From Caldanaerobius polysaccharolyticus DSM 13641 (lineage in GTDB: Bacteria; Bacillota; Thermoanaerobacteria; Thermoanaerobacterales; Caldanaerobiaceae): a stretch of DNA of 64,000 nt. The DNA is taken from positions 126,376-190,375 of the forward strand of contig NZ_KE386494.1 of NCBI RefSeq assembly GCF_000427425.1. Direction: 5' to 3'. Shown in pieces: positions 1 through 8,121 of the stretch (position 1 is its first letter; each line of letters begins with the position of its first letter). A model generated the notes under the pieces. It saw only the letters and a list, made by a program, of their open reading frames with translations. It was not told the origin of the DNA and did no database searches. Made by a program: the position numbers and the translations under genes.

Positions 1-306
1 ACGCAGGAAATCTTTAGTCTTGATATTCGTACAAAGAAATGTAGCAAGTAAAAGGCCAAATACGACCTTCAGCCCACTTGTCAATACAGCGTAAATGATG
101 GTGTTTTTAAAACCTATATTTAACGAGGGTTCTGAGAAAAATTCAATAAAGTTCTCCAAACCATTAAACCGCCAATCTGTAAGGGTCCACCATGTCATGC
201 TAAAAAAGAACGACATTGCCATCGGTAACAAGAACAATCCACCATAAACAATACCTGCAGGTAAAAGGAAGTTATAGGAATATAGCTTTTTTGACATTTT
301 GCCCAC
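1..306 (-). CDS. Carbohydrate ABC transporter permease, MalF/UgpA type (partial, N-terminal 102 residues)
   Basis: Only the N-terminus lies in the window; the gene runs off the left edge. The visible protein opens with a short basic N-terminus, a hydrophobic segment (about residues 10-35, containing NFLLPAGIVYGGLFLLP), then a loop with WRFNGLENFIEFF and a second hydrophobic stretch (NTIIYAVLTSGLKVVFGLLLA). This is the usual start of sugar ABC permeases that pair with a family 1 binding protein. The GTG at 306 is preferred because an AGGAGG lies 10 nt upstream; the ATG at 297 would be 19 nt away. It lies just downstream of a binding-protein gene on the same strand, so both are probably one import system. 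Substrate is inferred only from the neighbouring rhamnosidase and GH3 genes. Confidence 0.85.
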   Translation of the reverse strand, partial: MGKMSKKLYSYNFLLPAGIVYGGLFLLPMAMSFFFSMTWWTLTDWRFNGLENFIEFFSEPSLNIGFKNTIIYAVLTSGLKVVFGLLLATFLCTNIKTKDFLR

Positions 307-330
307 TTTTATCTCTCCTCCTCAAAAGAT

Positions 331-357
331 TGGTCCTACCTGAAAACAGTAGGACCA
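331..357 (-). terminator. Intercistronic hairpin between binding protein and permease
   Basis: Perfect 9-bp inverted repeat TGGTCCTAC/GTAGGACCA with a 9-nt loop, without a strong T-run. It sits just after the binding-protein stop. Such hairpins in sugar-import operons usually protect the upstream mRNA or attenuate transcription so that the binding protein is made in excess. That role is inferred here. Confidence 0.6.
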
Positions 358-369
358 TTATATACATAT

Positions 370-1704
370 TTACCATCCCTGGAGTCCAAGTTGCTTGGCT
401 TGCTTTTCCACATCCTTATCATATTCTGCAGCAGCTTCTTTTGGCGACTTAGCGCCGCTACCGTTCTCCACGCAAATCTGCGGAAGATTTGGCCCTTTTA
501 AAGGCGTAAGGAACTCAAGGGCAGGAGCAATCTTGCCTTCCTTAAAATACGGGAGCAGATCCTTGACAGCTGCAAACGTATCCTCTGGAAGATTTACACC
601 CTTTATGGGGAAGGGACCCTGTGCTTTTTCCTTTGACAGAAAAGCATCAATACCCTCTTTTGAAACGAAAAATTCTACCCATTTCTTTGCAGCATCGATA
701 TTCTTACTGTTCTTGTATATATATATCCCAGCAGGCATCCACACGGTAAGACCGTTTTTGTCAGCGCTATCCCCAGGCTGCGCAAATGCACCTATATCGT
801 CGATTTTGTCAGGAAAATTCCTGTAGATATTGGGAAGAGCGACGGTAAGCATAGGATAATGTGCTCCGGTACCTTCAGCAAGCATTTTTAAAGCTCTATC
901 GTAAGTTGTAGCGAGAAAATCTTTATTCATATAGCCTTTTTTAAATATTTCCTGTTGCTTCTCAAAACTTCTAAGGGCTGCAGGAGTTGTGGCAAACTTT
1001 GCTTTATTAGCAGTAAAATCTGTCGCAAAATTAGGATCCTTAACTTGTACATTGTAATAATCTGCCAGTACAATAAGTTGAGAGGTCCAGTCATCTTTGT
1101 ACGATCCAATCACAGGCGTTTTACCAGCTGCCTTAATCTTTTCAAGGTTAGCCAAAAGCTCATCCCAGGTTTTTGGAACTTTAAGTCCAAGTTCATTGTA
1201 TACTTTTTTATTATAAAGCCAGACGCCTGCAGCCGTGGTACCCCCTGGTATTCCATATACCTTCCCTTTGTAGCTTACGGTAGCTTTAAAAGCATCGTCG
1301 AAATTGGCTACATAAGGTTCGTCTGTAAGGTCCACAAAGTTAGCTTCAGGGTTAAGGGCCTGAAATAGCGAACCTGAGTTATAATAGCACAGATCATCCA
1401 TCTCTCCTGTAGCCAGACGGGTCTTTACAATGTTATCACCCTCTGAACCACCCGGGCGAAGGTCGATTTTGGTTTTGATCCCGGTCTTTTTCTCAAAAGC
1501 CTCTATTACAGCTTTAATACCATCGAGTGAGCTTTGATTGTCGACTAGGAGTGTAAGCGTAGTTCCTTTCTCCGACGTTTTACTTTGTTCGCCGGACTTT
1601 GATGTCTCCTTTGAGGTTGTCTTTGAACCACAGCCTGTAAGCAACGTAAAAAGAATTGCTACAGCAGTCATCAGTGAAATAATTTTCCTTGTGCTTATAC
1701 TCAT
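370..1704 (-). CDS. Sugar ABC transporter substrate-binding lipoprotein (family 1)
   Basis: 444 residues with a lipoprotein signal peptide: basic start, hydrophobic core, lipobox LLTGC with Cys25 as the lipidation site, then a Ser/Thr/Lys-rich linker. The body has the family 1 solute-binding layout (LTLLVDNQSSLDGIKAVIEAFEKK near the start, then KVYGIPGGTTAAGVWLYNKK, with KKWVEFFVSKEG late). It would capture a sugar or oligosaccharide outside the membrane and deliver it to the permease downstream. The ATG is preceded by a GA-rich site (GAGGGGGAAAG). Its position behind a YesM/YesN pair suggests induction by that system. The sugar cannot be named from sequence; rhamnose-containing oligosaccharides are a guess from the nearby GH78 gene. 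Confidence 0.9.
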   Translation of the reverse strand: MSISTRKIISLMTAVAILFTLLTGCGSKTTSKETSKSGEQSKTSEKGTTLTLLVDNQSSLDGIKAVIEAFEKKTGIKTKIDLRPGGSEGDNIVKTRLATGEMDDLCYYNSGSLFQALNPEANFVDLTDEPYVANFDDAFKATVSYKGKVYGIPGGTTAAGVWLYNKKVYNELGLKVPKTWDELLANLEKIKAAGKTPVIGSYKDDWTSQLIVLADYYNVQVKDPNFATDFTANKAKFATTPAALRSFEKQQEIFKKGYMNKDFLATTYDRALKMLAEGTGAHYPMLTVALPNIYRNFPDKIDDIGAFAQPGDSADKNGLTVWMPAGIYIYKNSKNIDAAKKWVEFFVSKEGIDAFLSKEKAQGPFPIKGVNLPEDTFAAVKDLLPYFKEGKIAPALEFLTPLKGPNLPQICVENGSGAKSPKEAAAEYDKDVEKQAKQLGLQGW

Positions 1705-1770
1705 ATTCTTTCCCCCTCGTTAATTATTTTAAAATCACGAGTTTATTTTATATTAACTATCAACTGCAAT

Positions 1771-1806
1771 ACATAGATTAAACAGAACATCTCTATGTAA
1801 AATCCA
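1771..1806. repeat. Weaker copy (A) of the intergenic repeat found upstream of the glycosidases
   Basis: This segment upstream of the binding-protein gene begins ACATAGATTAAACAGAACAT and continues into CTATGTAAAAT. It resembles the two closer copies at 7977-8023 and 10455-10502, sharing the ACATAGATTAA start and partial later matches. It may be a diverged regulator site or coincidence. Confidence 0.3.
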
Positions 1807-1824
1807 AAACTTATTTTTAGGCTT

Positions 1825-3354
1825 TTATCCTGTTGCTATTTTTGCTGCATATTCTGATGGGGGCATACCTGTTATGGATCGAAAAACGCGACTAAAATAG
1901 AATTGGTCGCTATAGCCTACGATTGAAGCTACATCCTTCAATGGCATATTTGGGTTTTCCTCAATAAGCCGCTTTGCCTTATCAATCCTTCTCATCGTCA
2001 GATATTCGTTAAAGGACATGTTTTCGTATTTGCGGAATAACCTGCTTAAATAAGTTTGAGATATTCCAAATACAGAGCATACAGATTGGAGAGAAAGTTG
2101 TTCCGATATATTTTGCTCCAAATACTCCTCTATAGATCTAAAAAAGGCTAGTGTATCCACTTTATAGTGTCTTTTTTCATCGTGTTGTACAATTTTTTTC
2201 ACAATCTCCCATATATTAGCCATAAGTTCGCCAAAAGTAGTTGAATAGTATAGCGCCTCATCCAACATAAATTCAATATCGCAGTTCTGATCCTCACTAA
2301 ACGTTGTAGAATATTTTTTGATATGATAAAGTATTTGCCGCAAATTGCTCTCAACCCACAATTGAGTGCGTTTTTCCCTCTCCCATGTATTAAAAAGCTT
2401 TATAAATTCTTGCTTTAGCTCATCGTACATTCTATTTGTAACAAGAAAGCCTATCTTGTTTACCAATACCCCGTCTAAAACCGGATGAATCTCCAGATTA
2501 CAACGGGTTTGAGGTGAGTCAAAAATTACCTGGGAAAGGCCGATGACTATGTTGTTATCCAATGTGCGGTACAGGTTCGCAATGGTCTTTTTGCAGTCAG
2601 ATAATTCAAATAATTTTGAAGTGAAAGCTATAGTGTAATAGCCGTCGGACAGTTTGGGGCCAATCTGACCAACCATCTCTTTAAAACGATTTTGCTGAGC
2701 ATGGCTTTCTGGAGCATGGAAAAAAATCAATTCCCTTTCGTCTCTACCAGGTAAAATCCATGTGTTTTTAAAGCGCGTAACATTAGACAATATGCCAATT
2801 CCATCATCAATATTATATCCCGCCGCATGCTTTGAGGCGAATCGTGAGGGTAAACCGTTTTGGCGTAAAATCGCCGCCGAATAGTACTTATATGGAAGAT
2901 ATCTTTCTGCCTGCCAGCTCTCCACCGCCTTTCCGTTCAAAATTTGCTTGAGCAGCAGTACGCATCTTTCATAGCGCTCCTTTTCGATTCTTTCCTTGAT
3001 GGTGTCCAGCAGACTTTTTAATTGTTTAGGATTTACCGGCTTTAGCAAATAATCAACGACGCCAGATTTTATCGCACCTTTAGCGTATTCAAAATCCTGA
3101 TATCCGCTCACTATCACCGAATAGATAAACGGAAACTCTTCCCTAACTCTGGCCACAAGCTCTATCCCATCCATACCTGCCATCTTTATATCAGTTATGA
3201 CTACATCAGGTTTTAATGATCGAATTTTTTCTAGCCCATCAATACCGTTTTCTGCTGTGCCAATAATCTCAAAACCATTGCACCGCAATTCTATAATAGC
3301 CTTAAGATAACGCATTGCTGAAGGCTCGTCTTCTACAATGACAACCTTAACCAT
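1825..3354 (-). CDS. Response regulator with AraC-type DNA-binding domain (YesN family)
   Basis: 509 residues. The receiver domain (about 1-120) shows the acidic pair ED near residue 8, phospho-acceptor Asp55 (VVITDIKMAGMDG), Ser83 in VIVSGYQ and Lys105 in LLKPV. A long middle region follows, then a C-terminal AraC helix-turn-helix pair (about 405-505: LSLQSVCSVFGISQTYLSRL, DVASIVGYSDQFYFSRVF). This is the layout of YesN regulators that control sugar importers and glycosidases. The ATG at 3354 is chosen over the GTG at 3363 because GGAG lies 10 nt before it; the GTG almost touches the ribosome site. It overlaps the histidine kinase gene by 8 nt, so the two are translationally coupled. Confidence 0.93.
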   Translation of the reverse strand: MVKVVIVEDEPSAMRYLKAIIELRCNGFEIIGTAENGIDGLEKIRSLKPDVVITDIKMAGMDGIELVARVREEFPFIYSVIVSGYQDFEYAKGAIKSGVVDYLLKPVNPKQLKSLLDTIKERIEKERYERCVLLLKQILNGKAVESWQAERYLPYKYYSAAILRQNGLPSRFASKHAAGYNIDDGIGILSNVTRFKNTWILPGRDERELIFFHAPESHAQQNRFKEMVGQIGPKLSDGYYTIAFTSKLFELSDCKKTIANLYRTLDNNIVIGLSQVIFDSPQTRCNLEIHPVLDGVLVNKIGFLVTNRMYDELKQEFIKLFNTWEREKRTQLWVESNLRQILYHIKKYSTTFSEDQNCDIEFMLDEALYYSTTFGELMANIWEIVKKIVQHDEKRHYKVDTLAFFRSIEEYLEQNISEQLSLQSVCSVFGISQTYLSRLFRKYENMSFNEYLTMRRIDKAKRLIEENPNMPLKDVASIVGYSDQFYFSRVFRSITGMPPSEYAAKIATG

Positions 3355-5167
3355 TATTATCACACTCCTTTTTTAACCCTGTAGGTCCGCCTATTGTAAC
3401 CTGTGCACCGCCTGTGGGGATATTTCCCAGATGGAATACAAATTTGTTGTTATAAAACAGTGCTAATCTTCCAAAGGTGTTAACAAGTCCCATACCACCA
3501 ATTGCAAAACTGGTTTTTGTTTTCCCTTCGCCAAGTTCCGCTTTCATGTTTTTTATCTTTTTTTCCAGATCATTTAGCACATCCGGGTCAAAACCCTGCC
3601 CATTGTCAGTGATTTTAATATACCACCATCCATTTGATAGATAACCCTCAATTTTTATTTTCATAATTGTTCGTTCTTTTGTAAAACCGTGGTTTATCGA
3701 GTTTTCAACAATAGGTTGCAGTACTATTTTGGGTATTTCCTCCCGGCAAATAGCATCGTCAACATCAATGCTAAATTCAAGCATGTGCTCAAACCTTTTC
3801 TTCATAAGTAACAGGTAGTTGCGAACATGGTCCAATTCTTCACCTATTGTGGCTGAGCGCTTTTTTGTGGAAGTTGAGTAGCGCAGCATAGATGCAATGC
3901 TATCGCATATCTCACAAATTTCATCATCGCCATTCTCAATGCCCTTATTTGAAAGGACGTTGAGGATATTATAGATGAAATGCGGGTTAACCTGCGACTG
4001 AAGGGAATCAAAGCTCGCTTGCATTTGAAGCCAGTGGGATTTGATTTCCTGCTGCACCGCATCGTTAAGCCTTTCTCGTAAGCGTTGAAAGGCCTTGTTA
4101 AGAGCCGCGATTTCATCACTTGAGCTTTCAATATTTATCTGTTCTGGCAGGTTTTGCAGCTCGATATGCTCCATTTTTTCTTTTAACTCTTTTATGGGCC
4201 TGGTTAACTGCCTGGAAAAAATATACATATAGACAAATGAAATGATGATTATTACAATGCCGCTTGTTATAGTCATATTGCGTGTAAACAAAAAGGGTTT
4301 TAGCAGTGCAGCCCTGTCCTGTACAATGATAACTTTTATTCCCGTATAATCGGAGTTGGTGCCTATCACGACTTCGTTTTTACCAGTGATTGTATTTTTC
4401 TTTACAAATGGAAAATCTGTTACTTTGGTAGCTAGGTGCGAGTAGTAGTTCAGCAACGCGCTGTCAGTTATACCGCTGTCGTAAAATATTTCACCGCTAC
4501 CTGTGACGGCAATTACTCTTGTACTGCTCTCGTCAGGTACGGCAAACAATTTTTTCAACTCAGAATACGGTTGTTGTACCTCGATATACCCCATACCGCT
4601 TCTGGGCCATTGAACCGCACGCACTAATCCGTATACTTTGATAGGATTGTATTTTGCCCACGGATCCACATAAGGTGTAAGGATTAACGCTTTGCCTTTC
4701 ATTCTATCAACACGACTCTTCCATTTAAACCTATTGATTAGATCTAGCAAATTTTCACTAACATTGTTTGTTCTGAAATTACTGGTTAAAAAATCGCCCT
4801 TGTTGTTAAAAACGCTTACGCGGTAAAAATTCCTATCTATAGAATAAGTTGTTAAAAGGATGGAAATGGTCCGTCTAGCTTCATCAATATAGGCAGAATT
4901 TTTAGGATTATTCCTATCCACCGTAATAAGACAGGCCATAGAAGATATAAAATTTTGGTTAGAGAGAAGGTTAGTGGTTATAAACTCCATAGAGCGAATA
5001 CGGTTGTCAAGCTGCTGCGACATTTTCTGGGAAATAACCGCAAGATTAGAATAAGCGTTTTTTTCAAATGACGTAATGCTGTGTTTATAGAAACTCGCTT
5101 CGAGGACGATAACAAGAAATACAGTAAATAGGTAATAAGTCAATAACAGCCTTTTCTGAAAGCTCAT
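3347..5167 (-). CDS. Sensor histidine kinase, YesM family
   Basis: 606 residues. A transmembrane helix near residues 7-26 and another near 295-315 flank an extracellular sensor domain of about 270 residues. HAMP-like sequence follows (FSRQLTRPIKELKEKM), then a His_kinase domain with the phospho-acceptor box QVNPHFIYNILN and an ATPase domain with PIVENSINHGF (N box) and DNGQGFD (G1 box). YesM kinases sense extracellular or transporter-bound sugars and phosphorylate the YesN partner encoded just downstream. The gene lies 3' of the GH78 gene, separated by a terminator hairpin. It may be expressed by read-through or from a promoter that is not obvious. Confidence 0.93.
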   Translation of the reverse strand: MSFQKRLLLTYYLFTVFLVIVLEASFYKHSITSFEKNAYSNLAVISQKMSQQLDNRIRSMEFITTNLLSNQNFISSMACLITVDRNNPKNSAYIDEARRTISILLTTYSIDRNFYRVSVFNNKGDFLTSNFRTNNVSENLLDLINRFKWKSRVDRMKGKALILTPYVDPWAKYNPIKVYGLVRAVQWPRSGMGYIEVQQPYSELKKLFAVPDESSTRVIAVTGSGEIFYDSGITDSALLNYYSHLATKVTDFPFVKKNTITGKNEVVIGTNSDYTGIKVIIVQDRAALLKPFLFTRNMTITSGIVIIIISFVYMYIFSRQLTRPIKELKEKMEHIELQNLPEQINIESSSDEIAALNKAFQRLRERLNDAVQQEIKSHWLQMQASFDSLQSQVNPHFIYNILNVLSNKGIENGDDEICEICDSIASMLRYSTSTKKRSATIGEELDHVRNYLLLMKKRFEHMLEFSIDVDDAICREEIPKIVLQPIVENSINHGFTKERTIMKIKIEGYLSNGWWYIKITDNGQGFDPDVLNDLEKKIKNMKAELGEGKTKTSFAIGGMGLVNTFGRLALFYNNKFVFHLGNIPTGGAQVTIGGPTGLKKECDNNG

Positions 5168-5208
5168 GCATTATCCCACCATTTTAAGCAAAATATAATC
5201 TTAAAAAT

Positions 5209-5239
5209 GCAGAAACAGAGTAATAAACTCTGTTTCTGC
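5209..5239 (-). terminator. Terminator of the rhamnosidase gene
   Basis: Perfect 12-bp stem GCAGAAACAGAG/CTCTGTTTCTGC with a 7-nt loop, followed on the minus strand by ATTTTTAAG. It lies immediately after the GH78 stop codon and before the histidine kinase start. Confidence 0.85.
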
Positions 5240-5251
5240 TTCAGAACTATT

Positions 5252-7912
5252 TTATTTCTTATACGGGTAAACAAACCTGTAATTTCCCGATCCAATTTCA
5301 GCTTCAGCACCGCCTGGACAATTAATGAATGATATATCATCAGCGTTAACCGTTTCGGCCAGTGCCCTAGGGAGAGTAACATGGGCTGTTGTATTAGGAG
5401 GCACAGTAACGTCAACTATCATGTTATCCCCTTCAATACTCCATTTGACGGCTATCTTACCGTAGACGCTTGTAAATTGGGCTTCTGCGTATGTCAATCC
5501 ACCACCGGGTTGTGGTCTTATGAGAATGCGCTTGTAGCCAGGCATATCGGGGTCTGTATCCAGTCCGGCAACCACACGGTAAAGCCAGTCGCCAATAGCG
5601 CCGTACGCGTAGTGGTTGAAGGAATTCATATCAGCGCTCCACATGGAACCGTCAGGCTTTATTCCATCCCAGTGTTCCCAAACGGTGGTAGCACCCTTTT
5701 TTACCTGATATAACCAGGATGGATAGTCGTCTTTGAGCAGCAAGCTGTAGGCCGCATCGAGCTTGCCATTTTGGCTCAGCACATGGCAAAAGTACGGTGT
5801 GCCGAGAAAACCGGTGGTGAGGTGACCTCCATTTTCGTTAAGTAGGGCTATCAATGTATCAATAGTTCTGGCACGATGTTGATCCGGTACAAGATTAAAC
5901 ATAAGTGCAAGTATATGTGCCGTTTGCGTTCGCACAGCCAATCTCCCTGAAGGAGTAAAAAACTCATCTTGGAAAGCCTTTACAATATTGGCGTGAAGCC
6001 TGGAATATTCTTCAGCATCCTTTTCCTTGCCAAGGATTTTTGCGGCCCTTACAAGGAGTTCGGTGGAATAAGCATAAAAAGCAGTGGCAACTAAATCATT
6101 TGGTGTGGCTCCAAAGTAACTTCCTTCTTTTGCGTCAAGGGCAAGCCAATCTCCAAAGTGAAAACCGGTATTCCAAAGAACCCCATTCTGAGCGTGGGCG
6201 CGTATATATTCAACCCACCCTTTCATGCTTTCGTATTGCTCTTTTAAGATGCGTTTATCACCGTAACACAGGTATATTGTCCACGGACATATTACAGCCG
6301 CATCTCCCCACCCCGCGGAAGAATGATCTTGCTGTATCAATTTGTCATTTCCCATGGAGCCTCCTAAAACATCAGGAATAACATATGGAACGCCTCCATC
6401 TTCAAGCTGATCTGCTTTTAAATCTCGCAACCACTTTTTAAAAAATGGAGCGGTATTCATAAGAAAGCAGGCTGTACGTATGAACACCTGTGCATCACCT
6501 GTCCATCCGAGGCGTTCATCGCGCTGGGGACAGTCAGTTGGCACATCAATAAAATTGCCTTTCAATCCCCATAAAATGTTGTGTTGTAGCTGATTTATGA
6601 GCTCGTTGGAGCATGAAAAGCTTCCAGTAGGTTCCATGTCCGAATGAATCACTACAGCTGTGAAGGCATCTAATGATGGCTCACCTGGGTATTCTTCTAT
6701 CATAACATACCTAAAACCTTGAAAAGTGAAATGAGGTTCAAAAGTCTCTGTTTCACCGCCTTTCAGGATATATTCAATACGCTGTTTCGCACTGCGAAGA
6801 TTTTCCGTATAGAAATTGCCAGCAGCGTCAAGCACTTCGGCGTGCTTCAAAACCACTTTGTCACCAGGATTACCTTTCACAGTAAATTTTACCCAACCGG
6901 CTATGTTTTGTCCAAAATCAATAACCCTTTCTCCCTTTGGAGTCATAAACATCGATATAGGTTTAATCATTTCTTGCCTTCTTACCGGCAATCCATCCTG
7001 AGGGGTAAGTGTGGACATATCGTATTCAACAACTTCCACTGAATGCCAGTTGGAATCATCAAAACCCGGCATATTCCATCCCGGTTGCTCAAGACGAGCA
7101 TCATAAATCTCGCCATGGTATATTTCGGAATATAAAATGGGGCTGTCAGAAGCTTTCCACGTTTCGTCCGTTACAACAATCTGTTCTCTTCCATCGACAT
7201 AGCGGACAAGCATCTGCAGAAGCAACGCTGTTTGGCTGCCGTAGACATTACGCCTACCAAGCCAGCCGGCAAGATCTCCTTTATACCAGCCACAGCCGAC
7301 CACGGCTCCCACCGCGTTGACACCATTTTTCAGTAAATTCGTCACATCATAGGTCTGATATTGCAGTCTTTTTTTGTAACTCGTCCAGCCTGGAGTAAAT
7401 AAGTCGTCTCCTACGCGTTTGCCGTTGATATAAAGTTCATACATGCCAAGAGCTGTAACGTAAACCCTTGCAAAAGTTATTTCCCCATCCAGCGTAAACT
7501 CATGCCTAAGAAACTTACCTTTAGATGATTTACCTGCGCTGCTATCCTCAGGTGATATAAAGCGAGCTTTCCACTGAGACACATCCAGCAATGCGGTCTC
7601 AAAAAACCCTGTATCACTCCACGGGCTTTCCTGTCCATGGTTATCTGTTATCTTTACCCTGTAAAAATACCTTGTGGATGGCATTAGCGGAGGCCCATCA
7701 TATTCTATATGGGCCGATTCAGACGAATTTACCACACCTGTATCCCATAATGGAGCAACAAAGCTATCATCTGTGGCAACTTGTAATCGAAAGGTCTTTT
7801 GCATTACATTTTTTATATCTGATTCGATTATCCATCCAAAGCGTGGCCTGATTTCACCAATGCCAATGGGGTTTTCTAAATATTCACACTTTAGTTTCGC
7901 CACTTTCAACAC
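5252..7912 (-). CDS. Alpha-L-rhamnosidase, glycoside hydrolase family 78
   Basis: About 886 residues, the usual GH78 length. It starts with KVAKLKCEYLENPIGI and has N-terminal beta-domains (FARVYVTALGMYELYINGKRV, a carbohydrate-binding-like fold). The rhamnosidase motifs are clear: RVIDFGQNIAGWVKF, then the catalytic (alpha/alpha)6 barrel opening with NFIDVPTDCPQRDERLGWTG, and a C-terminal beta-sandwich. No signal peptide is seen, so the enzyme is probably cytoplasmic and acts on imported rhamnosides. The GTG at 7912 is preferred: GGGAGGGG sits 5-7 nt upstream, whereas the TTG at 7927 lies inside that site. It sits between the GH3 gene and the two-component pair on the same strand, which fits one plant-polysaccharide regulon. 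Confidence 0.93.
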   Translation of the reverse strand: MLKVAKLKCEYLENPIGIGEIRPRFGWIIESDIKNVMQKTFRLQVATDDSFVAPLWDTGVVNSSESAHIEYDGPPLMPSTRYFYRVKITDNHGQESPWSDTGFFETALLDVSQWKARFISPEDSSAGKSSKGKFLRHEFTLDGEITFARVYVTALGMYELYINGKRVGDDLFTPGWTSYKKRLQYQTYDVTNLLKNGVNAVGAVVGCGWYKGDLAGWLGRRNVYGSQTALLLQMLVRYVDGREQIVVTDETWKASDSPILYSEIYHGEIYDARLEQPGWNMPGFDDSNWHSVEVVEYDMSTLTPQDGLPVRRQEMIKPISMFMTPKGERVIDFGQNIAGWVKFTVKGNPGDKVVLKHAEVLDAAGNFYTENLRSAKQRIEYILKGGETETFEPHFTFQGFRYVMIEEYPGEPSLDAFTAVVIHSDMEPTGSFSCSNELINQLQHNILWGLKGNFIDVPTDCPQRDERLGWTGDAQVFIRTACFLMNTAPFFKKWLRDLKADQLEDGGVPYVIPDVLGGSMGNDKLIQQDHSSAGWGDAAVICPWTIYLCYGDKRILKEQYESMKGWVEYIRAHAQNGVLWNTGFHFGDWLALDAKEGSYFGATPNDLVATAFYAYSTELLVRAAKILGKEKDAEEYSRLHANIVKAFQDEFFTPSGRLAVRTQTAHILALMFNLVPDQHRARTIDTLIALLNENGGHLTTGFLGTPYFCHVLSQNGKLDAAYSLLLKDDYPSWLYQVKKGATTVWEHWDGIKPDGSMWSADMNSFNHYAYGAIGDWLYRVVAGLDTDPDMPGYKRILIRPQPGGGLTYAEAQFTSVYGKIAVKWSIEGDNMIVDVTVPPNTTAHVTLPRALAETVNADDISFINCPGGAEAEIGSGNYRFVYPYKK

Positions 7913-7976
7913 ATCTACCCCTCCCAATCTCTATACAATTATCCACTTTTATTTTATCATTACATTTTGGGATATT

Positions 7977-8023
7977 ACATAGATTAACCAAAACTCTGGA
8001 ATGTATTTTTAAGTACTTACAGG
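7977..8023. repeat. Intergenic repeat copy B, upstream of the GH78 gene
   Basis: About 46 bp, nearly the same as copy C at 10455-10502: both contain an ACCAAAA run, then CTCTGGAATGTA, then TTTTAA and ACTTA. Copy B lies between the GH3 terminator and the GH78 start. Two such copies upstream of two glycosidase genes suggest a shared regulator site; this is inference. Confidence 0.6.
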
Positions 8024-8085
8024 CAAGAAAATGGTTAACTCTATGTACATGCCTATTATTATAAGAGCTTGGCAATAAAAAAAAC

Positions 8086-8112
8086 AGCTGCTTTGCAAAC
8101 GGCAAAACAGCT
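8086..8112 (-). terminator. Terminator of the GH3 gene
   Basis: Stem AGCTGTTTTGC/GCAAAGCAGCT on the minus strand (one G-T pair) with a 5-nt loop, followed by a run of eight T. It starts a few bases after the GH3 stop codon. Confidence 0.85.
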
Positions 8113-8121
8113 ACTTCAAAC